Below the pieces are notes generated by a model. It was not told the origin of the DNA, did not search any database, and was given only the letters and a program-made list of their open reading frames with translations. From Ectobacillus sp048976805 (GTDB lineage Bacteria > Bacillota > Bacilli > Bacillales > Bacillaceae_G): 64,000 nt of DNA. Within the stretch, counting starts at the first letter, position 1; every line of letters begins with the position of its first letter. The stretch is from the NCBI GenBank assembly GCA_048976805.1, contig JBHGUR010000101.1, positions 1 through 64,000 on the forward strand. The letters are read 5' to 3'. A program made the translations under genes and the position numbers. Positions 44,842 through 53,354 of the stretch are shown piece after piece.

Positions 44842-45365
44842 GCAAAACTATACAAATTCCCGCGGCATTCCAGAAAGCGCCATTTTATGTAGGGAAGAAA
44901 GAACTGCAGTATGAAAAAATGCCTTTCTCACAGGAGTTGGAGCATTTTTTCTTCCTTTATGAAATAGCTGCGTTGCAGGGAGAGGAAGCTAGGAAACCGT
45001 GGGCGGAAAAAGAAGTTGCAGTTCCTGCCGTTTTAGAAAGCTGGAAACAGCATAATGGGAAAATTGCCCATTTATTTAGAGAGAGAAAGCGGACAGAAGC
45101 GAAGGAACCGATGGTGCGATATGCAGCCCACTTTTTATCCGCACTGTACTGGATGAATGATAGCCGCATTTCATCGTTAGAGCATATGCAAGAAGAGCTG
45201 GAGAAGCTGCCGGTAAAACCGGTCAATATTGCGGAACGAATCGGGTTTATTCTGGAGCAGCCAGGCCATTATCATTCGTTTATTCAGTTATCGCAGCTAT
45301 ATGAAGAGCTGGAAAAACTGTTTGCTAAAATGTTGCTTATCCAAAAAAAGACATCTCCCCAATAG
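44838..45365 (+). CDS. ypoC: YpoC family protein
   Basis: A 175-residue soluble protein of the YpoC family, starting MSKTIQIPAAFQKAPFYVGK. The ATG at 44838 overlaps the nth stop and has GAAGGAGAAAG upstream; a frame-open start at 44781 lies within nth. The function is unknown. The pairing with nth is conserved in Bacillus. A terminator follows at once. Confidence 0.85.
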   Translation: MSKTIQIPAAFQKAPFYVGKKELQYEKMPFSQELEHFFFLYEIAALQGEEARKPWAEKEVAVPAVLESWKQHNGKIAHLFRERKRTEAKEPMVRYAAHFLSALYWMNDSRISSLEHMQEELEKLPVKPVNIAERIGFILEQPGHYHSFIQLSQLYEELEKLFAKMLLIQKKTSPQ

Positions 45366-45383
45366 AGGGGAGATGTCTTTTTT
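45351..45383 (+). terminator. Terminator after ypoC
   Basis: The stem ACATCTCCCC with GGGGAGATGT is followed by six T residues; the stop codon lies in the loop. Confidence 0.92.
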
Positions 45384-45387
45384 GCTA

Positions 45388-45475
45388 GGCTGTGTTAATG
45401 TTGTTGCCCCCATTAGTCCGACTTTAGCCCGCTCGGCCAAATGAACGTTTGGCGCGCCTTTCAATTAACATAGAC
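45388..45475. repeat. Possible single short repeat element with GGCTGTGTTAAT ends
   Basis: GGCTGTGTTAAT (45388-45399) and ATTAACATAGAC (45464-45475) are inverted matches (10 of 12). The interior contains GCCAAA-TGAACG-TTTGGC. The ends resemble, but differ from, those of the larger repeat family in this window. No target duplication is visible, and only one copy is in the window. Confidence 0.4.
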
Positions 45476-45537
45476 ATCCATGTGCAAGAATATAACTTGC
45501 ACCACGATAGATTAAAATTTTTAGAAGTGGTACAATT

Positions 45538-45573
45538 AAAGGTTACCTTAAATTTTTATTTTTTAGGGTAGCC
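45538..45573 (-). terminator. Probable terminator of the recU-ponA unit
   Basis: GGCTACCCT pairs with AAGGTAACC (two G-U pairs) right after the ponA stop in the minus direction, closing an AT-rich loop. The T-rich tail TTTAATT is weak. Confidence 0.5.
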
Positions 45574-48146
45574 TAAGGAAAGATAAATGGCGTTTGCTGT
45601 CCTTCCGGTTTCTCCTGTTTTGGCTTTGTGCCAGCGCCTTGTGTTTGTCCTGTTGCTGGCGGTTGCGTTGTTTCAGGTGTTCCCTGTCCTTGTCCCGGAG
45701 GCGCAGGTGTTCCTGGAATTTCCGGTTGCGTACCGTTCTCGCCGCCCTGGTTGTTTTCGCTATTTCCCCCGTTATTGCCGCCCTGCGGCTGTTTTGGGGC
45801 TTCTGGTTTTTGTTCCGGCTGGGCAGGTTCTGCCCCAGGAACGACAACAGTTGCAGTAATCGCATCGCTGCTTTGGCCGTTTGCTTGTGCTACTACCGAG
45901 AACGAATAGCGCCCGCCAGGCTGAACGTTTGAAAGGGTAAGATTTGTGCTTTTTGTGCTTGGCAATGCTTTTGGATCCGAACCATTCAAAGTATAGCTTA
46001 CTTGGAATGTTGCGTCTTTAAATTCTTCCGAATTATAAGACCAGTTTAAGGAAATCGTATTTGTTGCTTGATCATATTTCGCTTGTAATCCGCCTGGAGC
46101 GTTTGGTTTTACTTTTGGTACATCATCAAACTTTTCTCCTTTAATATACAGTTCATTGTGCATACGCACAACACTGCTCGGCTGTTCAAATGCAGAACGA
46201 TCCGTTCCAAACTTTTTCATCATTTCCCTAAAGATATACATCGAAATTTTGCTTGTGTTGCTGTTCATATACGTACCAGGACCGTTTTTGGCGTATCCGG
46301 TCCAAACGGCCATCGTATATTGCGGCGTATAGCCGGCGAACCAGCTATCGCTTGTAGCATTGGATGGATAGCCGTATTTGCGGAGCACGGCTGCTTCAAA
46401 GTTTGTTGTCCCTGTTTTTCCAGCTATATCTAAGCTTGGTACATTGGCGACAGTGCCGGTACCTTCATCAACAACGGTACGAAGCATATCAGTAATCATA
46501 TAGGCAGTGTAGTCCTTCATAACCCGCTTTTGCTTAGGCTTAAAGTTAATTTCTTTGCCGTCCGGATAAACTATTTTTTGGACGAAATGAGGTTGATTGT
46601 ACACCCCGTCATTGCCAAAAGAAGCGTAAGCGCCCGCCATTTCCAGCGGATTTACTGCGTTTCCTCCAATAGCATAAGATTCATACACTTGATTTCCATC
46701 AAATGTGATACCGAGGTTTTCTGCAAATGTTTTAGCTTTATCCATTCCAACTTCACGCAACGTTAACAATGCAGGAACGTTGTAGGACCATTGCAGCGCT
46801 TTTCGAATGGACATCATACCGTGATACTTTCCGTCCCAGTTTCGGATTGGCTTGCCATTTGAATAGGTAGTGCCTTCTTTATCTTCAATTTGATGGTAAG
46901 TTGACCATTTCAAATACTCAATCGCAGGGCCGTAATCAAAAATCGGCTTGAATGTGGAACCTGGCTGGCGGTTCATTTCAATAGCAAAGTTGCTGCCGCG
47001 GAATGTCGCCTTATGCTCTTTGCGTCCGCTTCCGATAGCGCGAACGGCTCCGGTTTTCGTGTCTTGGAAAACAAAAGCAGCTTGGAATTGATCATTTGGA
47101 TAAGAAACAATGTCGTTTGTATCTAAAATTTGTTCTGCATACGCTTGTGCTTTTGGATCAAGCGTCGTATAAATAGATAATCCGTCTGTACCTACATTTA
47201 CATCCTCCACTTGGCTTTCCACTTCTTTTACAGCTGCATCGAGAAATGCTTGATACGGCATTTCTTGGTTTTGTGCTTGAAGCACGCCTTCATTGACTGG
47301 CACCTTCATCGCGTCTTCCATTTCCTTTTTAGAAATGAAGCCGTGTTTATTCATAAGAGTTAGTACAAGATTACGGCGCTTCGTTGCAGCCTCCAAATTT
47401 TTTTCATCAGCAGGATTGTATGCGTTTGGAGCTTGCGGCAATCCTGCCAGCATGGCTGCTTGCGGGAGTGTCAATTTATCTAAATCTTTAACATCTATGC
47501 CGTAGTAATTTTTGGCTGCTGCGGCCAATCCCCATGAGCGATTTCCGAGATTGATTCGATTCAAATACATCTCTAAAATTTCGTGTTTAGAATACTTTTG
47601 CTCCAATTTATAAGCAAGATACCACTCTTGAACTTTTCGGTTTAAAGTTTTTTCCGGCGATAAAAACGCCATTTTAATTAATTGCTGGGTGATTGTGCTG
47701 CCTCCTTGAGAACCAAAGTTACCGGTAATATTTTCGAAAATTGCTTTTGTCGTTCGTTTTACATCGATCCCGTGATGTTCATAAAAGCGTACATCCTCAG
47801 TTGCCAAAAGGGCTTCTTCAAATACTTTCGGGATTTGATCATACGTAATCGGCGTTCGCTTTTCTGCACCGTATTCATGAATGAAGTTGCCGTCTTTATC
47901 GTAAAATTTCCATGATAACGGGACAGTTAATTTTGATTCATCTATTTTAGGAGCATCTTTTACCATAGCAAAAAAAGTAGCGACCCCTGCGCCTAATGTT
48001 ACGATGCCGATCAATAAACAAGCTATTAAAAACTTCTTGAAAAACGATCCTTTTTTTCGAGGTTTCCCTGTTTTAGCAGCTTGTTTTTCTTGCTGTTGCT
48101 TCTCTGCTTTTTTTCGTTCTTCTCGAGAACGATAATTTTCTGACAT
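45573..48146 (-). CDS. ponA: Penicillin-binding protein 1A/1B
   Basis: An 857-residue bifunctional peptidoglycan synthase. It has a basic cytoplasmic head, a single membrane anchor (residues 38-58), a GT51 glycosyltransferase domain (EDVRFYEHHGIDVKR, GGSTITQQLIKM, KVQEWYLAYKLE) and a transpeptidase domain with STFK, SYN and KTGTT. A fibronectin III-like domain follows (about 660-745), then a tail of roughly 110 residues rich in Pro, Gly, Gln and Asn. The tail is of low complexity and common in Bacillus PonA. It is co-transcribed with recU. Confidence 0.97.
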   Translation of the reverse strand: MSENYRSREERKKAEKQQQEKQAAKTGKPRKKGSFFKKFLIACLLIGIVTLGAGVATFFAMVKDAPKIDESKLTVPLSWKFYDKDGNFIHEYGAEKRTPITYDQIPKVFEEALLATEDVRFYEHHGIDVKRTTKAIFENITGNFGSQGGSTITQQLIKMAFLSPEKTLNRKVQEWYLAYKLEQKYSKHEILEMYLNRINLGNRSWGLAAAAKNYYGIDVKDLDKLTLPQAAMLAGLPQAPNAYNPADEKNLEAATKRRNLVLTLMNKHGFISKKEMEDAMKVPVNEGVLQAQNQEMPYQAFLDAAVKEVESQVEDVNVGTDGLSIYTTLDPKAQAYAEQILDTNDIVSYPNDQFQAAFVFQDTKTGAVRAIGSGRKEHKATFRGSNFAIEMNRQPGSTFKPIFDYGPAIEYLKWSTYHQIEDKEGTTYSNGKPIRNWDGKYHGMMSIRKALQWSYNVPALLTLREVGMDKAKTFAENLGITFDGNQVYESYAIGGNAVNPLEMAGAYASFGNDGVYNQPHFVQKIVYPDGKEINFKPKQKRVMKDYTAYMITDMLRTVVDEGTGTVANVPSLDIAGKTGTTNFEAAVLRKYGYPSNATSDSWFAGYTPQYTMAVWTGYAKNGPGTYMNSNTSKISMYIFREMMKKFGTDRSAFEQPSSVVRMHNELYIKGEKFDDVPKVKPNAPGGLQAKYDQATNTISLNWSYNSEEFKDATFQVSYTLNGSDPKALPSTKSTNLTLSNVQPGGRYSFSVVAQANGQSSDAITATVVVPGAEPAQPEQKPEAPKQPQGGNNGGNSENNQGGENGTQPEIPGTPAPPGQGQGTPETTQPPATGQTQGAGTKPKQEKPEGQQTPFIFP

Positions 48147-48206
48147 TATCCTTTCTCCTACCTTTCACTTCACAAAAAAGTTAAACCCTAAATTTTATGG
48201 ATGACT

Positions 48207-48812
48207 TTAGCATGAAAAATATATTGCGTCTAGTATGCTAAGGTAATCAATGCGCGGGTGGTACGCGGATGCAAGCAGGTGCCCGCAAGATTCGATTTCT
48301 TGCTTTGCAATCGACTTTCGTCCGCCTTCAAGCTGCCGCTTCCAAAATTGAATAACATATTTGCCATCAAGAAAATAAATCTCATTATGAAACGTAAATT
48401 TAATAATAACAAAGGAAATTCCTCCATGCGTCAACACTTGTTCCATATGCTCAATCTGATGCGGATGAAAATTTTGCAGAGGAAAGCTCGTTTTATTTCC
48501 CGTTTCTTTTGCCTCAAAGTCGATATATCTTCCTTTATAGACGCCGTTATAGTCGGTTGTAGAAGGTTGCTTAAAATAAGCCTCTTTAATGACGGCAGCG
48601 CTTCTTTGTGGGTAATCGACCTTAACAATTTGAAGAGGAATCGGCTTTTTATGTACACAAGCCAATTGGTTAGTGCGATAATACTCGTTTGTTTCGTTTA
48701 ATTCCTCTTCCAAAGACATTCCTCTGTTACTATAAGTATGTTTCTTTACAAATGGATTATGAATTACCGGTTGTTTCGTATAGCTCTTTCCGTTCGGATA
48801 TCGGATGGTCAT
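48207..48812 (-). CDS. recU: Holliday junction resolvase RecU
   Basis: A 201-residue nuclease that cuts Holliday junctions and helps chromosome segregation. Start MTIRYPNGKSY; the active-site segment is PSTTDYNGVYKGRYIDFEAKETG, with the Asp, Glu and Lys typical of the type II restriction-like fold. It lies upstream of ponA on the minus strand, as in B. subtilis, and is divergent from yppC. RBS GGAGTGGAGGAAGC. Confidence 0.97.
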   Translation of the reverse strand: MTIRYPNGKSYTKQPVIHNPFVKKHTYSNRGMSLEEELNETNEYYRTNQLACVHKKPIPLQIVKVDYPQRSAAVIKEAYFKQPSTTDYNGVYKGRYIDFEAKETGNKTSFPLQNFHPHQIEHMEQVLTHGGISFVIIKFTFHNEIYFLDGKYVIQFWKRQLEGGRKSIAKQEIESCGHLLASAYHPRIDYLSILDAIYFSC

Positions 48813-48928
48813 GCTTCCTCCACTCCAGCCTGCTTAATTACTTACAAAGGTGATTATATCAAAAAACAGGCAAAATAGGTTATAAAGTTTTCGTTGTAGA
48901 GGGGAAAGATAGAAATGAGGTGGGAAAA

Positions 48929-49945
48929 ATGGCAAATTTACAGGCTGCTTATGAAGCAATACACAAGAGAAGACAATCTGTTATTTATACAAACAGCGAG
49001 AAGAAACTTGTAGAAAAAGTTACCCGACAAACAGCGGGCTATAACGCGGATAATATATCGAGAACACACACATACGGAGAATATTATAAGCGCAATCCAG
49101 AAATTCGCTGGTCATTTCTAGCGAGCATGGTTTCCCGAAATGCCGGATGGAACATGGCGGATTTAGAAGGGAAATATTATCCGAAAATCTTATCTTGCAA
49201 GACAAGAAAACGGCTGTTTTTAACTTATGAAAGGGCAAATTGGTTTATTTTTTCTGATGCATATCCGCAGCTGCTTGTTTATGAATACTCAAAAAAGAGA
49301 AATAAGCCATTATTTCACTTGCTTCAATCTTTTCATGTATCCGTATTTATGGAAGCGGAGTGGGAGCGCTTTTGGAAAACAGGCGACAAAGAGCGGCTTA
49401 TGACAGCCCTTATCATTAATGAACAAAACATGATCCAAAAACCGGTTATTGAGCATCCTTATTTTCAAAAGCATGTGTTTCAATCCCTTTTATTTAAGCT
49501 TCAAGAAGTATTTCATTTTAGCTCTGTGCTGTTTCCAACTATAACAGGAAAATTATACGGTTTTTCTGTTCAACAGTTCGTGGATGTATCAAGAAGAATT
49601 TCTCTTGGAAAAAAATTAGCTTGGCTTTTATTTCATCCAGAATATAGAAAGGAATTCCAGGCGTTTTCGGACGGGACGATTCATACTGGTTCACGAAATG
49701 ATTATGAGCAATACTTCCCATTTCCAAAAGAAAAGGATACGCCACATTTACGGGATGTGTTTCCTGTCATTCCTCATCAGCGTTATTATGATAAAGATTG
49801 GTTTCAAGGGAGTTTTTATACGGAAAAGTACTTTTTGCCGGTAGATGCGCAAACGGAGTTCGAATTGACTGATTGGTTTTTAGTAAAGCAAAAACAGTTG
49901 CATTTATTGGCAGCTTTTGATACTTTGTTAAGGCTAGAGGAATAA
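48929..49945 (+). CDS. yppC: YppC family protein (DUF2515)
   Basis: A 338-residue soluble protein of the DUF2515 family. Conserved pieces are NADNISRTHTYGEYYKRNPE (residues 35-54) and the RYYDKDWFQGSFYTEKYFLP near the C-terminus. The function is unknown; in B. subtilis the gene follows recU. I chose ATG 48929 after GAGGTGGG; the GTG at 48920 lies in that ribosome binding site. Confidence 0.87.
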   Translation: MANLQAAYEAIHKRRQSVIYTNSEKKLVEKVTRQTAGYNADNISRTHTYGEYYKRNPEIRWSFLASMVSRNAGWNMADLEGKYYPKILSCKTRKRLFLTYERANWFIFSDAYPQLLVYEYSKKRNKPLFHLLQSFHVSVFMEAEWERFWKTGDKERLMTALIINEQNMIQKPVIEHPYFQKHVFQSLLFKLQEVFHFSSVLFPTITGKLYGFSVQQFVDVSRRISLGKKLAWLLFHPEYRKEFQAFSDGTIHTGSRNDYEQYFPFPKEKDTPHLRDVFPVIPHQRYYDKDWFQGSFYTEKYFLPVDAQTEFELTDWFLVKQKQLHLLAAFDTLLRLEE

Positions 49946-50182
49946 ATAAATTTGGCAACTTATTTCTTTTATGGGAAAGGACGGCATATGAGCGTAACAT
50001 ACCCGGTTCCTTTTTGCGTTTTGTTAAAGCAGCTAGCTTATTTCGTATTGTAACCATCCTACTTTGTTTCATACTGGGAAAAATCGCTTTCTTTGCCGAA
50101 TGGAAACTAGTTTTGTCATACGGGAAGGGAGGGGATGGGAGACGTCGAATGTAACAAACAAAAGCAAAGGGGAGGTATCTGT

Positions 50183-50431
50183 ATGAAGGTGATTCCAAAG
50201 GACAGTATTGTAAATGAGCTTGATCAGCTTCTCAGCGCTCTTGATTTGTTTGAAATGAATATGGCATTGCGTGTAAATCACGCTCTTAAACATAAAGAAG
50301 ATGATGTAGTAGACGGAGCAGAAATTATTCACGTTCATGTTGCTCATATGGAATCGCGGTTAAACCATCATTTAGAAGAAGGGAATTGGCTTAAGAACAA
50401 ACTTTCGCTAGATGCCTTCGCAGTTATTTAA
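50183..50431 (+). CDS. yppD: YppD-like small protein
   Basis: An 82-residue soluble helical protein starting MKVIPKDSIVNELDQLLSAL. It sits at the yppD position between yppC and yppE, and its size fits. Confidence in the name rests more on position than on a motif. The ATG at 50183 follows AGGGGAGGT. The 237 bases before it hold nothing else I can identify. yppE starts 14 bases after its stop. Confidence 0.6.
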   Translation: MKVIPKDSIVNELDQLLSALDLFEMNMALRVNHALKHKEDDVVDGAEIIHVHVAHMESRLNHHLEEGNWLKNKLSLDAFAVI

Positions 50432-50445
50432 AGCAGGTGAGAGAT

Positions 50446-50802
50446 TTGGTCAATACAAAAGAGCTTGCAGCGCAGACAGAGCGGCTTTTGCGATGGAATG
50501 AACGGATATTGCAAGCATTTCAAGAGCGGGGGCAAGGAAAAGAAGCAGATTTTTATGAAGAGATTCAGCCGTTTATATTGGAAATTGAAGCGGATTTAAA
50601 TAAATGGAAAGCGCTGAGCAAACAATGGGTAGCGGAGCAACGCCCGAAGTATATTCATACAGCGCAAATTGAGCAGACATACGATAATCTACAAAACAAT
50701 GCATTGCAATGTTTTGTGGGGCAGAGGAAAGAAAAAAGGTTCAAAGAAACATATAAGGCGGTCGCGTTTGTTTTGCAGCGCATTTTACAGCTGATTAGAT
50801 AG
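50446..50802 (+). CDS. yppE: YppE family protein (DUF1798)
   Basis: A 118-residue all-alpha protein of the DUF1798 family, identified by RPKYIHTAQIEQTYDN and its length. YppE of B. subtilis forms a four-helix bundle of unknown function. I chose TTG at 50446, five bases after AGGTGAG; GTG at 50437 is within that site. A bidirectional terminator separates it from yppF on the other strand. Confidence 0.85.
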   Translation: MVNTKELAAQTERLLRWNERILQAFQERGQGKEADFYEEIQPFILEIEADLNKWKALSKQWVAEQRPKYIHTAQIEQTYDNLQNNALQCFVGQRKEKRFKETYKAVAFVLQRILQLIR

Positions 50803-50860
50803 CTGGAGATTGTCGAAGATGCGTATAAAGGATGTACGGGAGAAGACTTATTGGGCATAA

Positions 50861-50897
50861 TTCAAAAAAAACAAGAGAGGCTTTATCCTCTCTTGTT
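50861..50897. terminator. Bidirectional terminator between yppE and yppF
   Basis: The perfect 10-bp stem ACAAGAGAGG with CCTCTCTTGT has an A/T-run on both sides. It is strongest for minus-strand yppF. Confidence 0.85.
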
Positions 50898-51105
50898 ATG
50901 CATTTTTTTGTACTACTCCTTCTAAGATGTAGTCAGGCTTTTTAGCGCCGGTTGCTTCTAATTCACGAATGAGATTTCGATATTGTGACAGACAAATTTC
51001 CCCTTTAAGATAGCATTGCTGCGCAAAGTCCAGCAGTTCGTTTATGTCCTCTGGCTCATACTGCTTCATTGCTACAAAGATCTTGCGTAATTCCCCTAAT
51101 GTCAT
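50896..51105 (-). CDS. yppF: YppF family protein
   Basis: A 69-residue soluble protein with MTLGELRKIFVAMKQYEPED at its start and DFAQQCYLKGEICLSQYRNL in the middle, matching the YppF family. The function is unknown. It is transcribed against its neighbours and has RBS AAGGGGGAAATCGTT on the minus strand. Confidence 0.85.
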   Translation of the reverse strand: MTLGELRKIFVAMKQYEPEDINELLDFAQQCYLKGEICLSQYRNLIRELEATGAKKPDYILEGVVQKNA

Positions 51106-51254
51106 AACGATTTCCCCCTTAGAGAAGAAGTCACTTCTACTCTATTATCGTAGCACATAAAAGTGAGTTTTCTTAGATTTTTAAATATTTAAACTTCCGA
51201 CAATAATAGACATAATGAAATGTCGCGAAAATCGTAATTTTTTTAGAAGGTCTA

Positions 51255-51283
51255 CACATCCGCCTCTTTTTATTCATATTCTA
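51255..51283 (+). promoter_or_regulatory. Probable sigma-K promoter of yppG
   Basis: CACA (51255-51258), 16 bases and CATATTCTA (51275-51283) match both parts of the sigma-K consensus (mACm and CATANNNTA). It points to late mother-cell expression of yppG. Confidence 0.6.
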
Positions 51284-51312
51284 AAGTGAAATAAAGAGGA
51301 GGGGGGATTATC

Positions 51313-51690
51313 GTGTTTCCAAACCAACATATAGATGCGAACAATCCGTATGTAATGTATAATATGCATCCATTTGAGCCGTATCAAGGGAATCACATAA
51401 ATTATTATCAGCCTTTTCAATTGTCATTTATGCAACAGCCGACTTTTTATCCGCCCAAAGCTCCTTATCAACAATCTTACTTGAACCCGTATAATCCATA
51501 TCCAATAACAAAAAAACAAAATTACATGAAGCAGCCACAAGGGCAATTTTCCACTATTGTTTCCCAATTTAAAACACCAGATGGAAATTATGATATTAAT
51601 AAGATGATGAGTACGGCGAGCCAAATGATGAATGCGATGAATCAAATCACAGGGCTTGTTAAGCAAGTAGGCGGATTTTTTGTTAAGTAG
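51313..51690 (+). CDS. yppG: YppG-like, probably spore-associated protein
   Basis: A 125-residue protein rich in Asn, Pro, Tyr and Gln in its first 75 residues (PYQQSYLNPYNPYP), with a more regular C-terminal segment (FKTPDGNYDINKMMSTASQM) as in the YppG family. The composition resembles that of many spore coat proteins. The start GTG at 51313 follows GAGGAGGGGGG. A sigma-K-type promoter lies just upstream, and cotD lies 390 bases downstream. A coat role is an inference. Confidence 0.8.
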   Translation: MFPNQHIDANNPYVMYNMHPFEPYQGNHINYYQPFQLSFMQQPTFYPPKAPYQQSYLNPYNPYPITKKQNYMKQPQGQFSTIVSQFKTPDGNYDINKMMSTASQMMNAMNQITGLVKQVGGFFVK

Positions 51691-51691
51691 G

Positions 51692-51722
51692 GGGAGCAGG
51701 TCTTGTAGCTGCTCTTTTCTCC
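51692..51722 (+). terminator. Terminator after yppG
   Basis: The stem GGAGCAG with CTGCTC is followed by TTTTCTCC. From 51723 to 51894 nothing more can be recognised. Confidence 0.6.
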
Positions 51723-51894
51723 TTAATAATATGTAATGGAATATTTAGAGTATATTACTTAAATGGATCTTTATTCTGAATATTCATAATATAAAAACTT
51801 AATTTTCTTTCTAGAAATGAGTTGTTTATACTCTCTCCACAACTTAAAATTATCATTAGTGTGTGTAAATTATAAGTATATGGAGAGGGAAGAC

Positions 51895-51993
51895 GTGAAG
51901 AAGGCAATTTTATACATGTTCTTTGCGATGGTCACATTAACGTTTTTGGTATTCACAAGCTTTAAGCATGTTTTGTACACTATTTTCTCATAG
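51895..51993 (+). CDS. Candidate 32-residue membrane protein
   Basis: A GTG-started frame with GGAGAGGGA four bases upstream encodes a single hydrophobic helix (KKAILYMFFAMVTLTFLVFT) with a lysine-rich start and a short tail. I do not recognise it. It lies between yppG and cotD, and many short membrane proteins of this type are made during sporulation. Both the good ribosome binding site and the charge pattern support it, but it is too short to be sure. Confidence 0.45.
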   Translation: MKKAILYMFFAMVTLTFLVFTSFKHVLYTIFS

Positions 51994-52032
51994 CAAATAG
52001 GTATTTGTAACAATCATGCGCTATATCTCTGT

Positions 52033-52041
52033 CATATTGTA
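52033..52041 (+). promoter_or_regulatory. Sigma-K-type -10 element upstream of cotD
   Basis: CATATTGTA fits the sigma-K -10 consensus CATANNNTA, 38 bases before the cotD start. The -35 region at the right distance is poor. cotD of B. subtilis is known to be sigma-K dependent. Confidence 0.5.
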
Positions 52042-52078
52042 AAGTGTAACCATATTATGATGGAGAGGAGAAAAAACT

Positions 52079-52606
52079 ATGTTTTGTAAGCCTTGTTTTG
52101 GAGGACCTGCTCACGTAGCACCGGCTGCAGTTGGTCCAACTTGTACAACACCTCCAGTAGTGCATCCGACAAAACACTGTGAAACTCACACATTTTCTAC
52201 AACAGTTGTGCCACACATTCATCCAACACATATAACGAATGTTAATCATCAACTCATTCAAAATCAACATTACTTCCCGCAAACATTTTCTAATGTAAAC
52301 CAAGTGCAACAAACGAATGTGCCAGGATACGGCCCTGGTCCTGGCCCACAAGTGGCAGGTGCTATGACCGGTCCTTATGGCGCTCCATATGGAGGAATGG
52401 GTCCTATGGCAGGAGGGCCGGCACCGGGCATGGGAATGCCAGGAGGAATGCCAGGTACAATGCCAGGAGGAATGCCGGGTGCAATGCCTGGGTCGATGGT
52501 AGCGGGAGCTGCGACAGGACCAATGGGAGCAAATATGGGTCCGCAGGTGGCAGGAGCTGCAACAGGAAATATGGGTCCGATGGTTGGCGGCATGTTCAAG
52601 AAATAA
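52079..52606 (+). CDS. cotD: Spore coat protein CotD family
   Basis: A 175-residue protein. The N-terminal half carries the CotD-like Cys/His-rich part (HPTKHCETHTFSTTVVPHIHPTHITNVNHQLI). The C-terminal half, after residue 80, is Gly/Met/Pro-rich with repeated GGMPG/TMPG/AMPG units and ATGxMG units. The His/Cys content suits cross-linking in the coat. B. subtilis CotD is shorter (75 residues), so this is an extended form. RBS GGAGAGGAG. A terminator follows. Confidence 0.9.
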   Translation: MFCKPCFGGPAHVAPAAVGPTCTTPPVVHPTKHCETHTFSTTVVPHIHPTHITNVNHQLIQNQHYFPQTFSNVNQVQQTNVPGYGPGPGPQVAGAMTGPYGAPYGGMGPMAGGPAPGMGMPGGMPGTMPGGMPGAMPGSMVAGAATGPMGANMGPQVAGAATGNMGPMVGGMFKK

Positions 52607-52610
52607 TTTG

Positions 52611-52646
52611 GAAAAGAATCGGCTGCAGCCGGTTCTTTTCTTTAGT
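52611..52646 (+). terminator. Terminator after cotD
   Basis: GAAAAGAAtCGGC pairs with GCCGgTTCTTTTC and runs into TTTAG. Confidence 0.75.
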
Positions 52647-52663
52647 ATAGGCAGGTGAACACA

Positions 52664-53218
52664 ATGAGAATACTAGCTGTCACAGGCTATAAACCGTTTG
52701 AACTTGGGATTTTTTCCGCAGAGCACCCAGGTATTCGCTATATAAAAAAGGCGCTGCACCGCGTTTTATATTCATTTGTTGAAGAAGGATTAGAATGGAT
52801 GATTATAAGCGGACAGCTAGGGGTCGAATTATGGGCGGCAGAAGTGTTTTTTGAGATGCAACAGCAATTTCCCCATATAAAGCTGGGAGTGTTTACCCCT
52901 TTTTTGGAGCAAGAGGAGAAATGGAACGATTCCAATAAGGAATATTATGAATTTATTCTCTCGCAGGCTGACCATATAGACAGTATTACAAAGAAAAAAT
53001 ATGAAAGTCCGCAGCAGTTTCAGTTGAAAAATCAGTTTTTTGTGGACAAGAGCGATGCGTTATTAGCAGTGTATGATGAAGAAAAGGAAGGAAGCCCGAA
53101 ATTTCTTGTAGAGATTGCTAAAAAAAGAGCGGAAGCAGGAGGCTATGCGTGCTATTTTATCCGTTTTTCCGATTTGCAGCAAATTATAGAAGACGAACAA
53201 TGGGAAGCAATGGAGTAA
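52664..53218 (+). CDS. ypsA: YpsA family protein (DUF1273)
   Basis: A 184-residue SLOG-type Rossmann-fold protein with LAVTGYKPFELGIF at the N-terminus, the SGQLGVELWAAEV nucleotide-binding loop and a KSDALLAVYDEEKEGSPK segment. YpsA of B. subtilis affects cell division and redox tolerance; its ligand is not firmly known. It precedes gpsB, a division protein, as in other bacilli. I chose ATG 52664; the GTG at 52655 is inside the AGGTGA site. Confidence 0.93.
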   Translation: MRILAVTGYKPFELGIFSAEHPGIRYIKKALHRVLYSFVEEGLEWMIISGQLGVELWAAEVFFEMQQQFPHIKLGVFTPFLEQEEKWNDSNKEYYEFILSQADHIDSITKKKYESPQQFQLKNQFFVDKSDALLAVYDEEKEGSPKFLVEIAKKRAEAGGYACYFIRFSDLQQIIEDEQWEAME

Positions 53219-53354
53219 ATAGCTTTTATTCATTGTACAAATAAGCAGACAGGTGGTAAAATATGCTTAGAATTCTTTTAGCAAAAGCATCCTACAAGAA
53301 TGCTTCGGTTAAAAGAACATTTTGAAGCTTTGGTGAAGACTTGAGGTGAATAGA

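Noticed and set aside
49995..50054. Short hydrophobic frame near MSVTYPVPFCVLL after yppC
   Set aside because: It is only about 21 codons, with no conserved feature and a poor ribosome binding site.
52355..52540. Repetitive DNA inside cotD considered as a possible CRISPR or tandem array
   Set aside because: The units are short in-frame codon repeats (Gly-Met-Pro) within a coat protein gene, with no constant repeat and spacer pattern.
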